Part shown: one piece after another, positions 1 through 10,624 of the stretch
Position numbering within the stretch: the stretch's first letter is position 1
Layout of the letters: each line of letters opens with the position of its first letter
Assembly: GCA_010405405.1 (NCBI GenBank)
Contig: MU004231.1
Coordinates: 923,736 to 987,735 of the forward strand
Source of the DNA: Microthyrium microscopicum
Taxonomy: Eukaryota; Ascomycota; Dothideomycetes; Microthyriales; Microthyriaceae
Length of the DNA: 64,000 nucleotides
Direction: 5' to 3'
The notes under the pieces: model-generated
What the model saw: only the letters and a program-made list of their open reading frames with translations
What the model was told of the DNA's origin: nothing
Databases searched by the model: none
Position numbers and translations under genes: made by a program

Positions 1-1090
1 ACATTAAGCCACTCTGTTGGTTGAACTGCAGCAATCGAGTCCTCTAGGCGAACCACCATTTCGCTCAACCCCATCTTCCGGAGATTGTAAACCCCAAACG
101 GTTTAGCGCCAAGGGTCTTGTTAGTGCCAGGGCACTGATACGCCTGCCATTGATCATCTAGCAGTGTCAGAGTAGGATAGATGGCCCAGTTGAGTGTTTG
201 AATGGCTTCGCATTCTTGTCGTGCAAGATTTGTAACATGTGTCAAACTGGAATCTATAGTTTGCCCAGTCAACTTGACCTTGGAATCATCTTGCGCCCAG
301 GCAACCTCGTGATCATTTTCTGCTGGGACAAGGAAGATGTCGCTTACTAGCACCCAGGATTCGTGTATGGCCGAGGTTTTCTTGGAACAAGCCAAATCTG
401 CGCTCTGCTGCGCTTGCCGCATTTTCCGAATCGCCAGATTGGTCGTCTCAATGAAATTACATGTGCAGTCATCTGGGGGAATTGTAGCCTGTGCTGTACC
501 TAGGAGTCGTTGTTGTATCCAATTTTGGCTTGAAACCCAGTCATTGGTGTTGGCTAGTTGTACATGGCATTGTCGACCAAGTCGTCGTGTATTAAGAGCC
601 GCAAGTTTTGTAAGGTTTTGATAGTAGATATGCTGCGCCTGGAGCTGCTTGTTGAGTACGTTGAGTTCTTGGAATGACTCTTGCAACAACTTGCTCCTCT
701 TCAAAAATTTCTTTGACAGACCCCAATGACTGATTGAATGTGCGACAATTGATAGATTCCTGTCTGCAACGACGGCCTCGCGAATGGCTCTATGGTAGAC
801 CTCGATGACACTGGAGGGCGCGTATTCAATCGGGCTTGGGAGGCTGTCTGGATAGAGAGCTGCTTTGTTGAAGCCTTGATTGGTAAAGTCCCAGAGGATT
901 TTGGCTTGAAGGAATATAATAACACACAACAGAGTCGTGGTCAACCATTGGCTGGCCTTTTTCTGAATGACTGCATGCGGGGTTTTACTTTACTTTTGAT
1001 TAGTCTCAATTCTCCCTTATTGAATAGCCAACATTACTGCCAAGAAGCACGTGGAGTACTTAAAATTGGGTTGAGTGGCTTCGTGTCCAT
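1..1090 (-). CDS. Single-pass membrane protein, member A (C-terminus outside window)
   Basis: Not a recognised family. Exon 1 (1038-1090) begins MDTKPLNPIL. A 50-nt GT...AG intron (988-1037, branch-like GACTAAT) leads into exon 2, which stays open to position 1, so the 3' end lies off the window and about 346 residues are visible. One hydrophobic segment at about residues 33-48 (LTTTLLCVIIFL) follows a short basic N-terminus, suggesting type II topology. The large remaining part is helical-looking and has several Cys and N-glycosylation-like NxT sites. Two other minus-strand genes (8144-9214, 10625-11545) have the same design and a loosely shared C-terminal spacing of W, L, W and C, so I infer distant paralogy. 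The acceptor is AAG rather than the usual YAG, which makes the splice somewhat uncertain. Function unknown. Confidence 0.6.
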
Positions 1091-1418
1091 TGCGTAACGA
1101 GGGATGCTTAAAGTACTTGATGGAAAAGGGGCCAGCTGTGTTGTGTGAAAAGAGGGCAGTCAAAAGGCTGGCTAGAAATGCTTCCTTAGCAGGCACTTGG
1201 TAAAGGCTAGAAGCAAGTCGCTTATTATGACACGGCTGGAAGAATGAACCTTTTCTACAACAGGACGACTTGTGCTAGTAATCTTGATGGTATTCTTGAC
1301 CCCTATCATCTCTCAAACATGACTGTTAGACTCTGGTCCTTGCGTTAAACATATTTCCAAGTCTGCTTTGTTCAAATTGGCCCATTACGCTAAAATAAGC
1401 GAATCGCGACGACATGTA

Positions 1419-1637
1419 TCACGGGAGTCCCAGATTCAGCTTCTCCAACTTTGCTGATTTTCCTCCGCGGAGCGAGTCCAACATGTCATTCGAAATCTCT
1501 CCGGGCTGGACCACCACAGGCGCTGGTGGCGCCAAGTAGTTGATACAGGCTGACCACAATTGCCACAAACCGCCTCCAACACCCAGAACAACCCCGGTGA
1601 AAGCCACCGCGCCAATATCCATATTGCCTGTATCCAT
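1419..1637 (-). CDS. Small hydrophobic hypothetical protein
   Basis: A 72-residue frame with one long hydrophobic, glycine-rich stretch at about residues 8-35 (IGAVAFTGVVLGVGGGLW), followed by a Pro/Val-rich polar tail. It could be a small membrane protein. No intron or family motif is visible, and a short frame like this can arise by chance, so it is listed as a candidate only. It lies just upstream of membrane protein A on the same strand. Confidence 0.25.
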   Translation of the reverse strand: MDTGNMDIGAVAFTGVVLGVGGGLWQLWSACINYLAPPAPVVVQPGEISNDMLDSLRGGKSAKLEKLNLGLP

Positions 1638-2408
1638 GCCGATGGTCGCTCAGGGTGAGTTTGTAGTCGGGACTAACTACACTGGCGTTGATTTACCAAA
1701 TTTGATAGACCAGTGTCGACCAAGATTGTGGAGCTGATCTTGTGGTTGTTTCGCTGTATGATTGTTCGAGCGCCTCAAAAGCAGAAAAGGTATACTACTC
1801 AAGGCTTGAACAAGGCGTAAAAGAGTCTAAAACATGTTAGTAACTAGTACAATGGTATAAAAAAGAATCAAGCTTGCGCGATATTGTAGAGATGTAACGC
1901 TTTGATTATCTCAAGTAGCTGAATGGGGTTTGCGGGAGATATTTCAGGATTGTTGGAGTTGATCTATAGTAGATCGGTGAAACGATTTGATACTATTGAA
2001 AGAACAATGGAAGCCTGAAGGTAAATTTATACATCTTGCTCGGCAAGTAGCTGCTCTGGATCTAGATCTAGGCATTGTAATTTGCAGGCTGAAAAGCCAT
2101 TCATTCGGTTGCTTTCATCAAAGTAAAACAGAAGCTGAATACACGTAAAACAAAAGCTGAACATTGCGCTAGGTACGATCGAGACTACAAGTCTACGCCA
2201 CATTACAAGTTAACAAAGACACTCAACATAGTTATTAATAGTGCAGATTCTACAGGAAGTCGTATAAGGGCTATTAGTTTCTTTGGCCATGTCTTGTCGA
2301 CGTTGATCCTGGGTACAAGGCGTGGCCGCCTCTATGCCAAGCACCTTGTCTTTTCCCATGCGGCCGATCTGAATGCCACTCGCTCACAGCATCCATAGCC
2401 ATTGCTTT
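1638..2408. other. Gene-free stretch
   Basis: AT-rich intergenic sequence. I see no supported gene, RNA or clear repeat here. Confidence 0.5.
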
Positions 2409-3478
2409 TCAAGACCAAGGTTTGGCGTAACTAATCAAAGGGGACTGGATTTGTTTCACTGCCAAGGGGTGTCGGAAGTGGGAATTTCGGCGGGTAGATG
2501 CAAGGATCGAATTGCTGTAAAAGCAACGAGGAAACAAAACCATAGACATATTGGTATGAGACTCGGGGTTCCATTGTGGCAAGGCCGCCATCATCGCAGT
2601 AAAGAGAGAATTCACCCAGCTAGAGTTTTTGATAATATCCACTTGGCAGGCAGAGAAGCAATGGGAGTCCAAAACACGTCGGACCGTCGGTAAGTACTCT
2701 GCCGGGGAGGTCTGTAGCGGAATTTGGGAATATTGTGGCGTTAAAGATGAGGTTAAGTAGGGAATCTTGTTTATGGAAGGCATCATGTACCATGATAGCG
2801 TAGAGGAAGCGCATAATATCGAAGATGTACGCCGCAACTTTGTCGCGATGTGAATCCGAGAACGCTGGGACGGTCCCTTTGCGGTCTAGAGGGTGTTGAT
2901 CAAATAGTCTATTGTTCAGGCATGGGACGCGGCCAATTTCTATTGATGAATTGAACAATGAGCATGGGGTAGAATACCACGAGCTCAAATAGTCTAAATG
3001 GAAGAGTAATAAGAAATTCGCAAACGACAAACATGGAGGGAGAACAGGCATCAAGCAAGCTAACCAAGGCTTTTGAAATGGAAGCTGCGAGCGACAAGAG
3101 ATGACCAGGCATTTGATTGAGTTGGTGGAAGAAGAACTCAATAGTGGCCGAAGTATTGCGAAGAAACGTGTCCAGCCATATTTCACTCAAGAAAGGAACT
3201 CCAGCCAATGCCAACAGTACCAAGATAATGGATGTGATCCACATTATCCAGCTTGCCGAGCGGATGCAATTAATGGTTTCCCGGACCAGAGTCTCAAGCA
3301 GCCCCACAAATACCATTCCCAGTTTTTCGAGTAGATGAAAGATGTTGAGTGATTGTATGAACAACATGAGATGTTGCGGGTTGCAGAATGGAATTGACTG
3401 GATGTTGAACGATAAGGAAAAGCAGGTGGGCGGTTGACTAGGGTGACGTTCTGGAGCTCGGGCTAAATATGGAGCCAC
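2409..3478 (-). pseudogene. Membrane-protein gene with C-terminal DSHRF-type domain, frame not continuous
   Basis: The 5' half (3478-2909) encodes a strongly hydrophobic region with several probable membrane spans (for example WITSIILVLLALAGVPFL). The 3' half, in other frames, encodes a domain clearly paralogous to the gene at 43454-44159: compare TVPAFSDSHRDKVAAYIFDI here with TIPSFDNSNKGEIGAYIDDV there, then MRFLYA in both, and LDSHCFSACQVDI with RDSHRFSVYPSDI. The frame changes once near 2,930 and again near 2,690. I could not find convincing splice sites at either point, so either the exon structure is unusual or the gene is decaying. The paralog has a 64-nt intron near the end of the domain that this copy lacks. 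Function unknown. Confidence 0.45.
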
Positions 3479-3588
3479 TGTTGTACGACGACGAGTAAAT
3501 GTGAATCAACAACGGGCGACAGGTGTGCTATCAAAGAACCGCGAGGGATGTCTGGAGTATCGTGTTAGTATAAACATTGCTGCTTCCG

Positions 3589-3966
3589 TTAACCAAAAGC
3601 AAACTGGACGTACAGGAACAAACGGCCATTCATTATCCAGTAGGCAACACAGACAAGTGCACACAAGATCCAGGTAGGAAGCCCGATGATGGCTGGAGCC
3701 CATACAGTCCATTGTACTAGCTCTAGAAGCGATATGACCAGACTGGCGCGTAGATGAAATGTCATCTCTACCCATTTGAGAATCATCATGAGCAACGCAG
3801 TCAAGCCTTTAAAGGTCAGGAAGTACAAGAAGAAAGTCTGCCAGGAGGTGTTGTTAGTATTGTATCTTGCTTGGATGGATAAAATGGTTTGTCTTACAAG
3901 AATCGTATTACACACCCAGTAATAAGAAGAGACTTTTAAGAATGTGTACCACGAGGAGGAAAGCAT
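3589..3966 (-). CDS. Short multi-span membrane protein
   Basis: Exon 1 is 3898-3966. A 60-nt intron (3838-3897) with a perfect TACTAAC branch point and CAG acceptor follows, then exon 2 to 3589. The product is about 105 residues and almost wholly hydrophobic, with about three membrane spans (TFFLYFLTF..., LVISLLELV..., WILCALVCVAYWI). Because a second TACTAAC and CAG lie at 3552-3570, exon 2 may instead splice at 3593 (GTTAAC donor) and continue, possibly joining the hydrophobic coding region at 2909-3478. In that case this would be the N-terminus of the adjacent gene. No family recognised. Confidence 0.4.
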   Translation of the reverse strand: MLSSSWYTFLKVSSYYWVCNTILVRQTILSIQARYNTNNTSWQTFFLYFLTFKGLTALLMMILKWVEMTFHLRASLVISLLELVQWTVWAPAIIGLPTWILCALVCVAYWIMNGRLFLYVQFAFG

Positions 3967-4163
3967 ATCAATTGACTAAGGCGAGATTAGGTGGATAGGT
4001 GTAGGGTCGGCTATATAGTGAGGTTCTTGAAAGTTGAAGGTAAGCAAGAGTTACTCGACAAGTGTAGAGAATTGTAGTGAGGAATTGGTTGCCATTTGTT
4101 TTGAGTATCTTGTCTTTATATACCTCGTTTGTTCATCTTAAACCGCCTCCTGACCAAGGCGCG

Positions 4164-4388
4164 ACAGTGCCATTGGGGTTGAGCTTCTCCTCCCCGTAAA
4201 ATCACAGAATACCGACTCACGATCCAATTGGTATAAACTCAAAGCTTGGATAGAAGCGATTCGACATCAATGAAACTTCTTCTCACTAAGCCTGATGGAG
4301 CTTTAATGGCTTGCTCATAAACCAATCAACGCCTTTATTTTCTGAACAAGAACTCCAGGGGGGAGAAGCTCAACCCCAATGGCACTGT
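4164..4388. repeat. 225-bp foldback (MITE-like) element with about 31-bp terminal inverted repeats
   Basis: The left arm (4164-4195, CAGTGCCATTGGGGTTGAGC...) is repeated in inverted orientation at 4357-4388, with about one mismatch in about 31 bp. The interior has no coding frame. The ends read CAGTG...CACTG, like termini of some fungal Tc1/mariner and pogo relatives. A TA sits on the right flank but not cleanly on the left, so the target duplication is unclear. Confidence 0.7.
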
Positions 4389-4652
4389 AAATACGCCATT
4401 GTTTCTAATTCATCACACCGCCGTTGGTAATCAACCGAGACAGTAATTAGTAGTACAGGCAACTATTTCAGGCCTCCAAAAGATTCGCTTGAAGCCGATT
4501 CTATTATCTTCTAAAGGGGTCGACACAATTTTCTCCGTAACGAGCACAAGTTCTATAGCTGAAAAGAAACTCTCCGCAGGAGTTTACATAAATAGAAAGG
4601 ATACTATACAAATATGAAGCATTGGAAGAGTGGTTAGCAAGGTAAGCTAAAG

Positions 4653-5214
4653 CTATCTTATTCGTTTCTCTAGAGCCTCTAGGATTGCTGTCTGGTTGGA
4701 CACCTGTGTTTGAAGATGACGGATTATATCAGCTCGCCCATCATCTTGTGTACCTAAAAGTCCTTCTAGAAAAACAATGGCCTCGAGACTTGAGGAAGTA
4801 CTTTCGACTAGATACTTTTCAAGTTCGCCAACAAATAGATTGAACTTGTCCTTCTCTGCCGTCAACTCTTGTCGTATGTTGAAGGACTGTTCCCGGACAT
4901 GCCTAATCTGCTTGATCTCCTTGCCTAGGACAGAACGGTCATATTCGCACCGGATCTTCTGGGCATCCAACTTTTGTAACTATTGACTCATAAGCAGCTA
5001 ATCTTGATTCTGTAAGTGAACATGAGAGGGTACAATCTACCTCTTCTTTCGCGATACGAAGCTCTTGCTTTACTGCATTTAGTTCTGCATGGAGCTCGTC
5101 AATGTTGGCGTCGACTGTAGCGATGTGTTGTTGGGCGGGTTGACCATGTGGTGTAGATCGCTGGCTATCGGCTTCGTCCTCGTCGGATGAGGACAATCGA
5201 TCCCAGCCAGACAT
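4653..5214 (-). CDS. Coiled-coil protein, unknown function
   Basis: Exon 1 (5041-5214, starting MSGWDRL) and exon 2 (4653-4979) flank a 61-nt phase-0 intron (GTAGAT...CAATAG). Splicing turns two broken frames into one uninterrupted coiled coil: KQELRIAKEE then LQKLDAQKIRCEY. The product is about 166 residues. It has an acidic Ser/Asp/Glu-rich N-terminus (SSSDEDEADS) and then heptad-rich helix to the end (ELNAVKQEL, IKQIRHVREQSFNIRQEL, LEALEKRIR). No catalytic motif or known domain is visible. The start was chosen at the methionine before the acidic region because the upstream extension is compositionally different. Confidence 0.6.
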
Positions 5215-6028
5215 TGTGGGACGAGAAGAGTTGAACATTGAGAGGATGACAAAGGACAGGACTGGAAAATCGGAGATTGGGATGATCGTGGCGTCACTGT
5301 ATATGGTCGTAGTAATATCTTGGGGATGCTGCTTGGATGAAAAATTTGACCAAAGGGAATGCGGTATTAGCATGAAGTTGTGAGCGGCTGGCTTCCACAA
5401 GCAGACGGCTTGGCTATATCAGAGAATAGTGGCTGGTGGTTGCCATGCTTTTCCCAAGGTTTCCTTTCAGCTCAATGAGAAAGAACAAAGAAAACATTTC
5501 CAAGCGTCGGCTACGAGATGTATCAATATATTTTATTTAGATCCACGGTGTATGATGAGTCAATTACGGGAGAATAGACTGTATTCAGTCGGAAATCTGC
5601 GCATACAATCGAAAAGACTAGAGTGTATCAATAAGAAAATGTGAGCTATTACGAATTTTTCTAGTAGGCTACAAATATTTCTAGGATCAAAAAGTTGCGA
5701 GCAAAAATATAAGCGTACTACTCGCCTTGTTCCAGCGTAATATGGCAAATGGCACGGGTAGCTGCCATGTGCCGTCATAGAGGGCCAGCTCAGACATTGT
5801 TCAACTGGCTGTTCGCATTTACATCAACCAATCTAGAAACCCAAGATTGTCCTTGCTGCGACTGGTGCCTCGTATCTTGTACAGCTCTTGTCGTTTTGTA
5901 GACCACCAGTGTACCCTTTTGGCTATGTGAAAGAGCATAATCCGACATTTCTCCTCTTCTTTTCGACTCAGGAAAGAGTGCGACGTAACAGACTGTGTTA
6001 CTGAGATTGCAAACACTGTAATTACGCC
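5215..6028. other. Gene-free stretch
   Basis: Divergent intergenic region between the coiled-coil gene and the next plus-strand gene. No supported gene; short chance frames only. Confidence 0.45.
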
Positions 6029-7844
6029 ATGAGTAGCTTATCAAGCTCCTCGGGTTTTGCCCCTTCAGCTGAGCTCGCCAAACTCAAGGCTATTCTCGTT
6101 GAAATCTCCAAGAATCCTGAGGTAATTCTACCCCCGCGTCTAAAAAATAACAAGTCTGCTAATCACACTCTCTAGCTCCTAGACACAATCATGGCTGCAC
6201 CTCCTTCTTGGCTTGAGACTAATGTCATTCAAACGCTGAGCAAGATTACCCTTCACTTTACTGGACGTGAACCGCTTGCAAGCTCGGTAGATGAAGCAGC
6301 ACAGTTGAGCAATAGGGAGGCAAACAGGGATACGCCAGAACCACACCTTTCCGCTATAGCGAATTTGGACAATAGCGACGACGCCAACCTTACCGCATTA
6401 TGCCCTTTGAGCCCTGCCGGTGAGGGACAAGCCAACCAACTGGGCTTGGTTCCTCGGCAGCAGCAGGGCAATGATGCACAAGATGCGGAGGCTGAAGTAA
6501 CTTTGGATGAACAAGCGCTTGCACTTGGTCGTCTCTCACTGAACGGAGATACCGCACCCCTTGACGTTGTGACCCAAAATACGCTCGGGATTGCTCAGCC
6601 GCTACGCGATCCGGCCATCTACCGCACTACCCCCCCGAATAAGATCGACACGGCGCCGGAGCCAACATTAACGTCCAAGAACAACCCCCCAGCGAGAAAG
6701 AAGGCCCAGGAACAGTCGACTCGGCGGGCGGCAGCATCATCCTCCTCTGTAGCGACGACAACCGTCGAGGTACCAGGACTTGATATCAAGCCGGATGACG
6801 GGTCAAACCTTGATGAAGAAGCCGCCCAGTTGTCGAGAGATGGTACTTTGGTATCCTCTCCTGCGACTTCAGCACGGCAAAGCATTAGCCATGATCCCGC
6901 CACTAGTTTCATCTCCTCAAAACCTCAAGAGGGGGTCAAGAAAAACCAATGGGAATGGGTGATGAAGATGGAAAAGGTGCCTAGTCTAGATCCGGAGATA
7001 CAAGCTATCATAGACCAAAAGGACAATGACGTCTATAACTTCTTCACGGATACCAACCGGCTGAAGCGGCGTCTCAACTATTCGACATCTTCCAGCACGA
7101 CCATTTCATCCATCAAACCTGGAAAACACCAAGTTTCAACAGAAGAGACCCCGTTTGGCGTCAATGCAGAGGGCCACGCCCTATCGATTCAGGATGCCGT
7201 GTGTGAAATTGCCAATTATATCGGCAAAATTTCCCGACGTGCAGTTATGGACAAGTTTCGGTATTTCCTTACCGCAATCCAGATATATGATATCTCAATG
7301 CTACTATCGCCTAGCGCGGGGGAGCGACTCGATGCACTAGCTATACAGGAGTTTGAATCGTTCATGAAGACCCTAAATGGAAGCATCACCAAGCAGCAGA
7401 TAAACCAGTGCCTCGAAGCTCGCAAACACGGCAGAAAGCTGGCCAAACTCATGGCTGCGCTTGGTAACGGAGCAATCTTTCACATTGGGTTGAGCAAAGA
7501 CCGGTAAGTTAACTCACATTGGCTTGTTTTGGGTTTGCTAACCGTGCCTTTTCAGACTTGGCAAGATTACATATGACTCTACTGAACAGATCAAGGCATA
7601 TGCACACTTGGAGCAGCTAGATATTTCTATAATTGCCCAGAAAAGTGGTGCAGAGGATCTGGCAACCACTACTCGTCGTGCTATTCTCGAGCCCTTTGAG
7701 ATGTGGAAATTGTCTCAAGGCAAGACTACCCCCAAGAAGGCCATGTCCAAGGTGTTGGATACCCGTATGCCCGCGGTTGAGGGAAATTCTGACGCAAATG
7801 CCTACTCCAAGCAGGAGAATGCCAAACATGGAGCCAAGGAGTAG
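6029..7844 (+). CDS. Large low-complexity hypothetical protein (569 aa)
   Basis: Three exons: 6029-6121, 6176-7503 and 7556-7844. Introns are 54 nt (GTAATT...GCTAATC...CTCTAG) and 52 nt (GTAAGT...GCTAACC...TTTCAG), both textbook fungal. The product starts MSSLSSSSGFAPSAELAKLK. Residues about 60-240 are Ser/Thr/Pro/Asp-rich and probably disordered. A more ordered, helical C-terminal half follows (about 260-560; NDVYNFFTDTNRLKRRLN, QDAVCEIANYIGKISRRAVM, QINQCLEARKHGRKLAKLMA). The polar, basic C-terminal part would suit a nuclear or nucleic-acid-associated protein, but that is a guess; no named domain is seen. All three exons join in frame (1,710 coding nt), which supports the model. Confidence 0.7.
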
Positions 7845-8143
7845 CCGCTGCCGGCCGTGAGCTGGAATCTTCTGCCTACGTAAGTAAAGATGGATGCTCT
7901 AGTAATAGGGACGGTAGCCAGCAAGATGCGATTACAGAGCAACTCGCGGCAAAGGATGATCCATTGCCAAAACATTAGAAAGTAGATGTGGAAGTTGATG
8001 GCAATCACCAAGCAGATATGTAAAGTCAAGTATAGATATTTCAGTATTGAGTTGATGCGTTACTATCCTATCTCTGCTACTAGTCTGCTGGCGTCCAAGC
8101 AAAAAAACAAAGGTTTGAATATCGATCAGTTACCTACAAGAGC

Positions 8144-9214
8144 CTATGGCTTTTCTGCTTCCCATGCGGACGAAGCATTTTTCATGACGGCAACTAGTTT
8201 TGTAAAATCATAAGGATACATGCTTGGCTGTAGAACTTTTCGTGGCAAATCGCAAAACATGCCCTGTACAGCAACCCATCTATTCAGCTCCTTGTTGAGT
8301 AGTGGCAGGGCTTCCTGTCTTAACCAACATACAAGATCAAGTTCGTTTCGAAGGCATCCCTTTTGCTCCGCAAAATTCTTGTTTAGGGCACCTGATTTTG
8401 GCTTGGAAAAGGCAGGCGTAGCGTTGTCCGCAAAGTACCCTCTGCTGTGCTGATCGAACGTGGTAGCAATGTGATTGATGCTGCGCTCAGTATGCTGAAG
8501 AACGCTCACTAGTAGTACAGACATCTCCCAGATAGGTGCGGGAGGGCCAAAGTTCAAAGGCTCTGCACATAGTGCCTCAAGGGCGGCGTGAGCTGACTCT
8601 ATCTCATTCGGGTTGCTCTGGTAGGTCATTGTGTCCAGAAGGAGTACTGCCGAGTCAATCTTTTCTTCCAGAATGATGATCCATTCCGCTAGTTGGGCCC
8701 AGTTGTTTTGAAGGTTTGACAGCGTTTGGCCGGTAATCGAGCACATGGGAATGTCTGGCGGACTCCATATCAGTTTGGACTGGTTGAGCAGACGGCCCAT
8801 GGTTGGTGAGTTGGCTTTTTCAAGCACTATTGGTGGTTGTAATTCGAATCGATTGGAATTCTTGTAAATTGCGCTGCAAAGGCCGACAAGTACAATGTTG
8901 ATGATGGCTAATAGCATCCAGCAGGGCCACTTTGGACTAACGTCCTTGTCAGCGCTGGCGAGTTGCAAATACTGCAAGTCGTCACTATGATTTCTCTGAC
9001 CACTTGCTTTTGTGGAGGCCAAGGCGACATTTCCATGGGGGTGTCGTGCAGTAGTCGATCCTGGAGAAGATGGTTCGCATGGATGGTTGCCAGAGATGAA
9101 CGAACTTGGAGGGTTGCTGCCGTCACTAGGCAAATCATTATCCAGATGGCCAGACGAATGTTCTCCGCGAAGGATTGCAAGCAAAACACCTATATTTGCT
9201 TGTTCATTGGACAT
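8144..9214 (-). CDS. Single-pass membrane protein, member B
   Basis: Intronless frame of 356 residues. About 98 polar, Ser/Gly/Asp-rich residues precede one hydrophobic segment at about 99-117 (WMLLAIINIVLVGLCSAIY). A roughly 240-residue helical domain with scattered Cys and Trp follows. It has no cleavable signal peptide, so type II topology is likely. The C-terminal portion (VCWL...LLNKELNRWV...FCDLP) matches the spacing of W, L, W and C in members A (1-1090) and C (10625-11545) on the same strand. No database family is recognised by eye. The membrane anchor and variable ectodomain fit a surface, vacuolar or ER protein, but nothing in the sequence decides. Confidence 0.65.
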   Translation of the reverse strand: MSNEQANIGVLLAILRGEHSSGHLDNDLPSDGSNPPSSFISGNHPCEPSSPGSTTARHPHGNVALASTKASGQRNHSDDLQYLQLASADKDVSPKWPCWMLLAIINIVLVGLCSAIYKNSNRFELQPPIVLEKANSPTMGRLLNQSKLIWSPPDIPMCSITGQTLSNLQNNWAQLAEWIIILEEKIDSAVLLLDTMTYQSNPNEIESAHAALEALCAEPLNFGPPAPIWEMSVLLVSVLQHTERSINHIATTFDQHSRGYFADNATPAFSKPKSGALNKNFAEQKGCLRNELDLVCWLRQEALPLLNKELNRWVAVQGMFCDLPRKVLQPSMYPYDFTKLVAVMKNASSAWEAEKP

Positions 9215-10624
9215 TGCTATTGCTGCTATATGTGGCGTGCAAGGGGTGTAGGTCTGTTTCTTGTTCCCAAGAAGATGGACTAGGCGAGAAGTATTCTGAA
9301 TTGTTCAAGCTTTATGATCATAAAGAGAGGAGGTGCTCGTGGGCACTGCGTGAATAATGAGATTTTCACCTTGTAACGCTATGGGATCAGGTCAGCCTGG
9401 AACCGGCAAAGAGACAAGCTGCGGCTGAAAACTTGGATTGCCAAAGCTAGGAATAGGTGGGAAATATTTGGGCATAAATATACGTGCAGAGTCACTGCCT
9501 GGAAAGGTCTCATCCTCTCAGGGGTCTCAGACTGAGATCCGCAAATTCAAAAACTAGTGGGTATTCGACATCTGACTGTCACTAAAATCCGCGCCCGCGA
9601 GCCATCATCAACTCACGAACTTGGCTGATTATGCTACATCACTTTTCCATCACATTGGGATAATTTCGCGATAGAGCAAAGAATCGGAAACTCGTATTTT
9701 AATTTGCGAATGATGAAAACGCGGTTTTTCCTTGGTCTATTTCTAATTTTCTATATAAACTCCGCAATAAATGGTGTAGACTACCGGATATGATCTATAA
9801 ATTGAGCGTCTCATAACGGCCTCCCTCTCCGTAAACAGCTGGTTCATGACACTTGAACACGGCTGCTTCTTTGGTCTAACATCGTCGCTGGTATTTCTAT
9901 TCGAACTTACCAAGTTCAAAGGATTGTGGTTTCAGACCGAGCAAGCGCTGTTGGACCGGTTCGACTAGTGGGCATCTGCTTCCAACTCGCGCGCCAGAAT
10001 GCCAACTTAACTCCTCAATATCCCGCTATGTGACCTGAAAACTCTCGGTTGTTGACAAAGCTATAAGAGTTGATGGTTCTGAAAGATTAGTGAATCATAT
10101 CGTTCAACCCTTGACCCTCTAGCATCGGAGACTGATAATACGATGCTAGGGCTCCTTGCTTCCAGGCAATAACGTGCTGGTTAAGCGCTAGTAATATCGT
10201 GGTTTTGAGGACTCTCCTTGGGCTGCTGGAAAATGCTTATTATTCTGTTTCTGCGCTTGATAGGGTGAGCGATAAAGACACGAGCAATGCTATATTCTGA
10301 TTTCAATGTGCAGTGTCGATTAAGAGAGGTAGAGCAGCAGACAAGGAGACAACATTCTGGAAAATTTGCTAAAGAGATTAGAGTATTTTAGTTTAGCAAC
10401 AGCGGCCTGGTATCACTACTTTGTAGTAACTCAACCCATGATCAAATCCGTTTCCAGTGCAACAACAGCGGCCTGGTAGAATCACTGCATTGTTTCGATT
10501 GAATCAATCATCATCTCTAGAATAAACATGTCCTAGCCATCAAGCTGCGGTGCATACATGGTATCAAGAGGCAAGCCAGAGATAAAGGCAACTCTTGGTA
10601 CAATTAGATTGTTGCAGTGCAGAG
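9215..10624. other. 1.4-kb gene-free stretch
   Basis: No coding frame of note on either strand. Only a short direct repeat, CAGCGGCCTGGTA, appears twice (about 10,400 and 10,465). This separates membrane proteins B and C. Confidence 0.5.
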
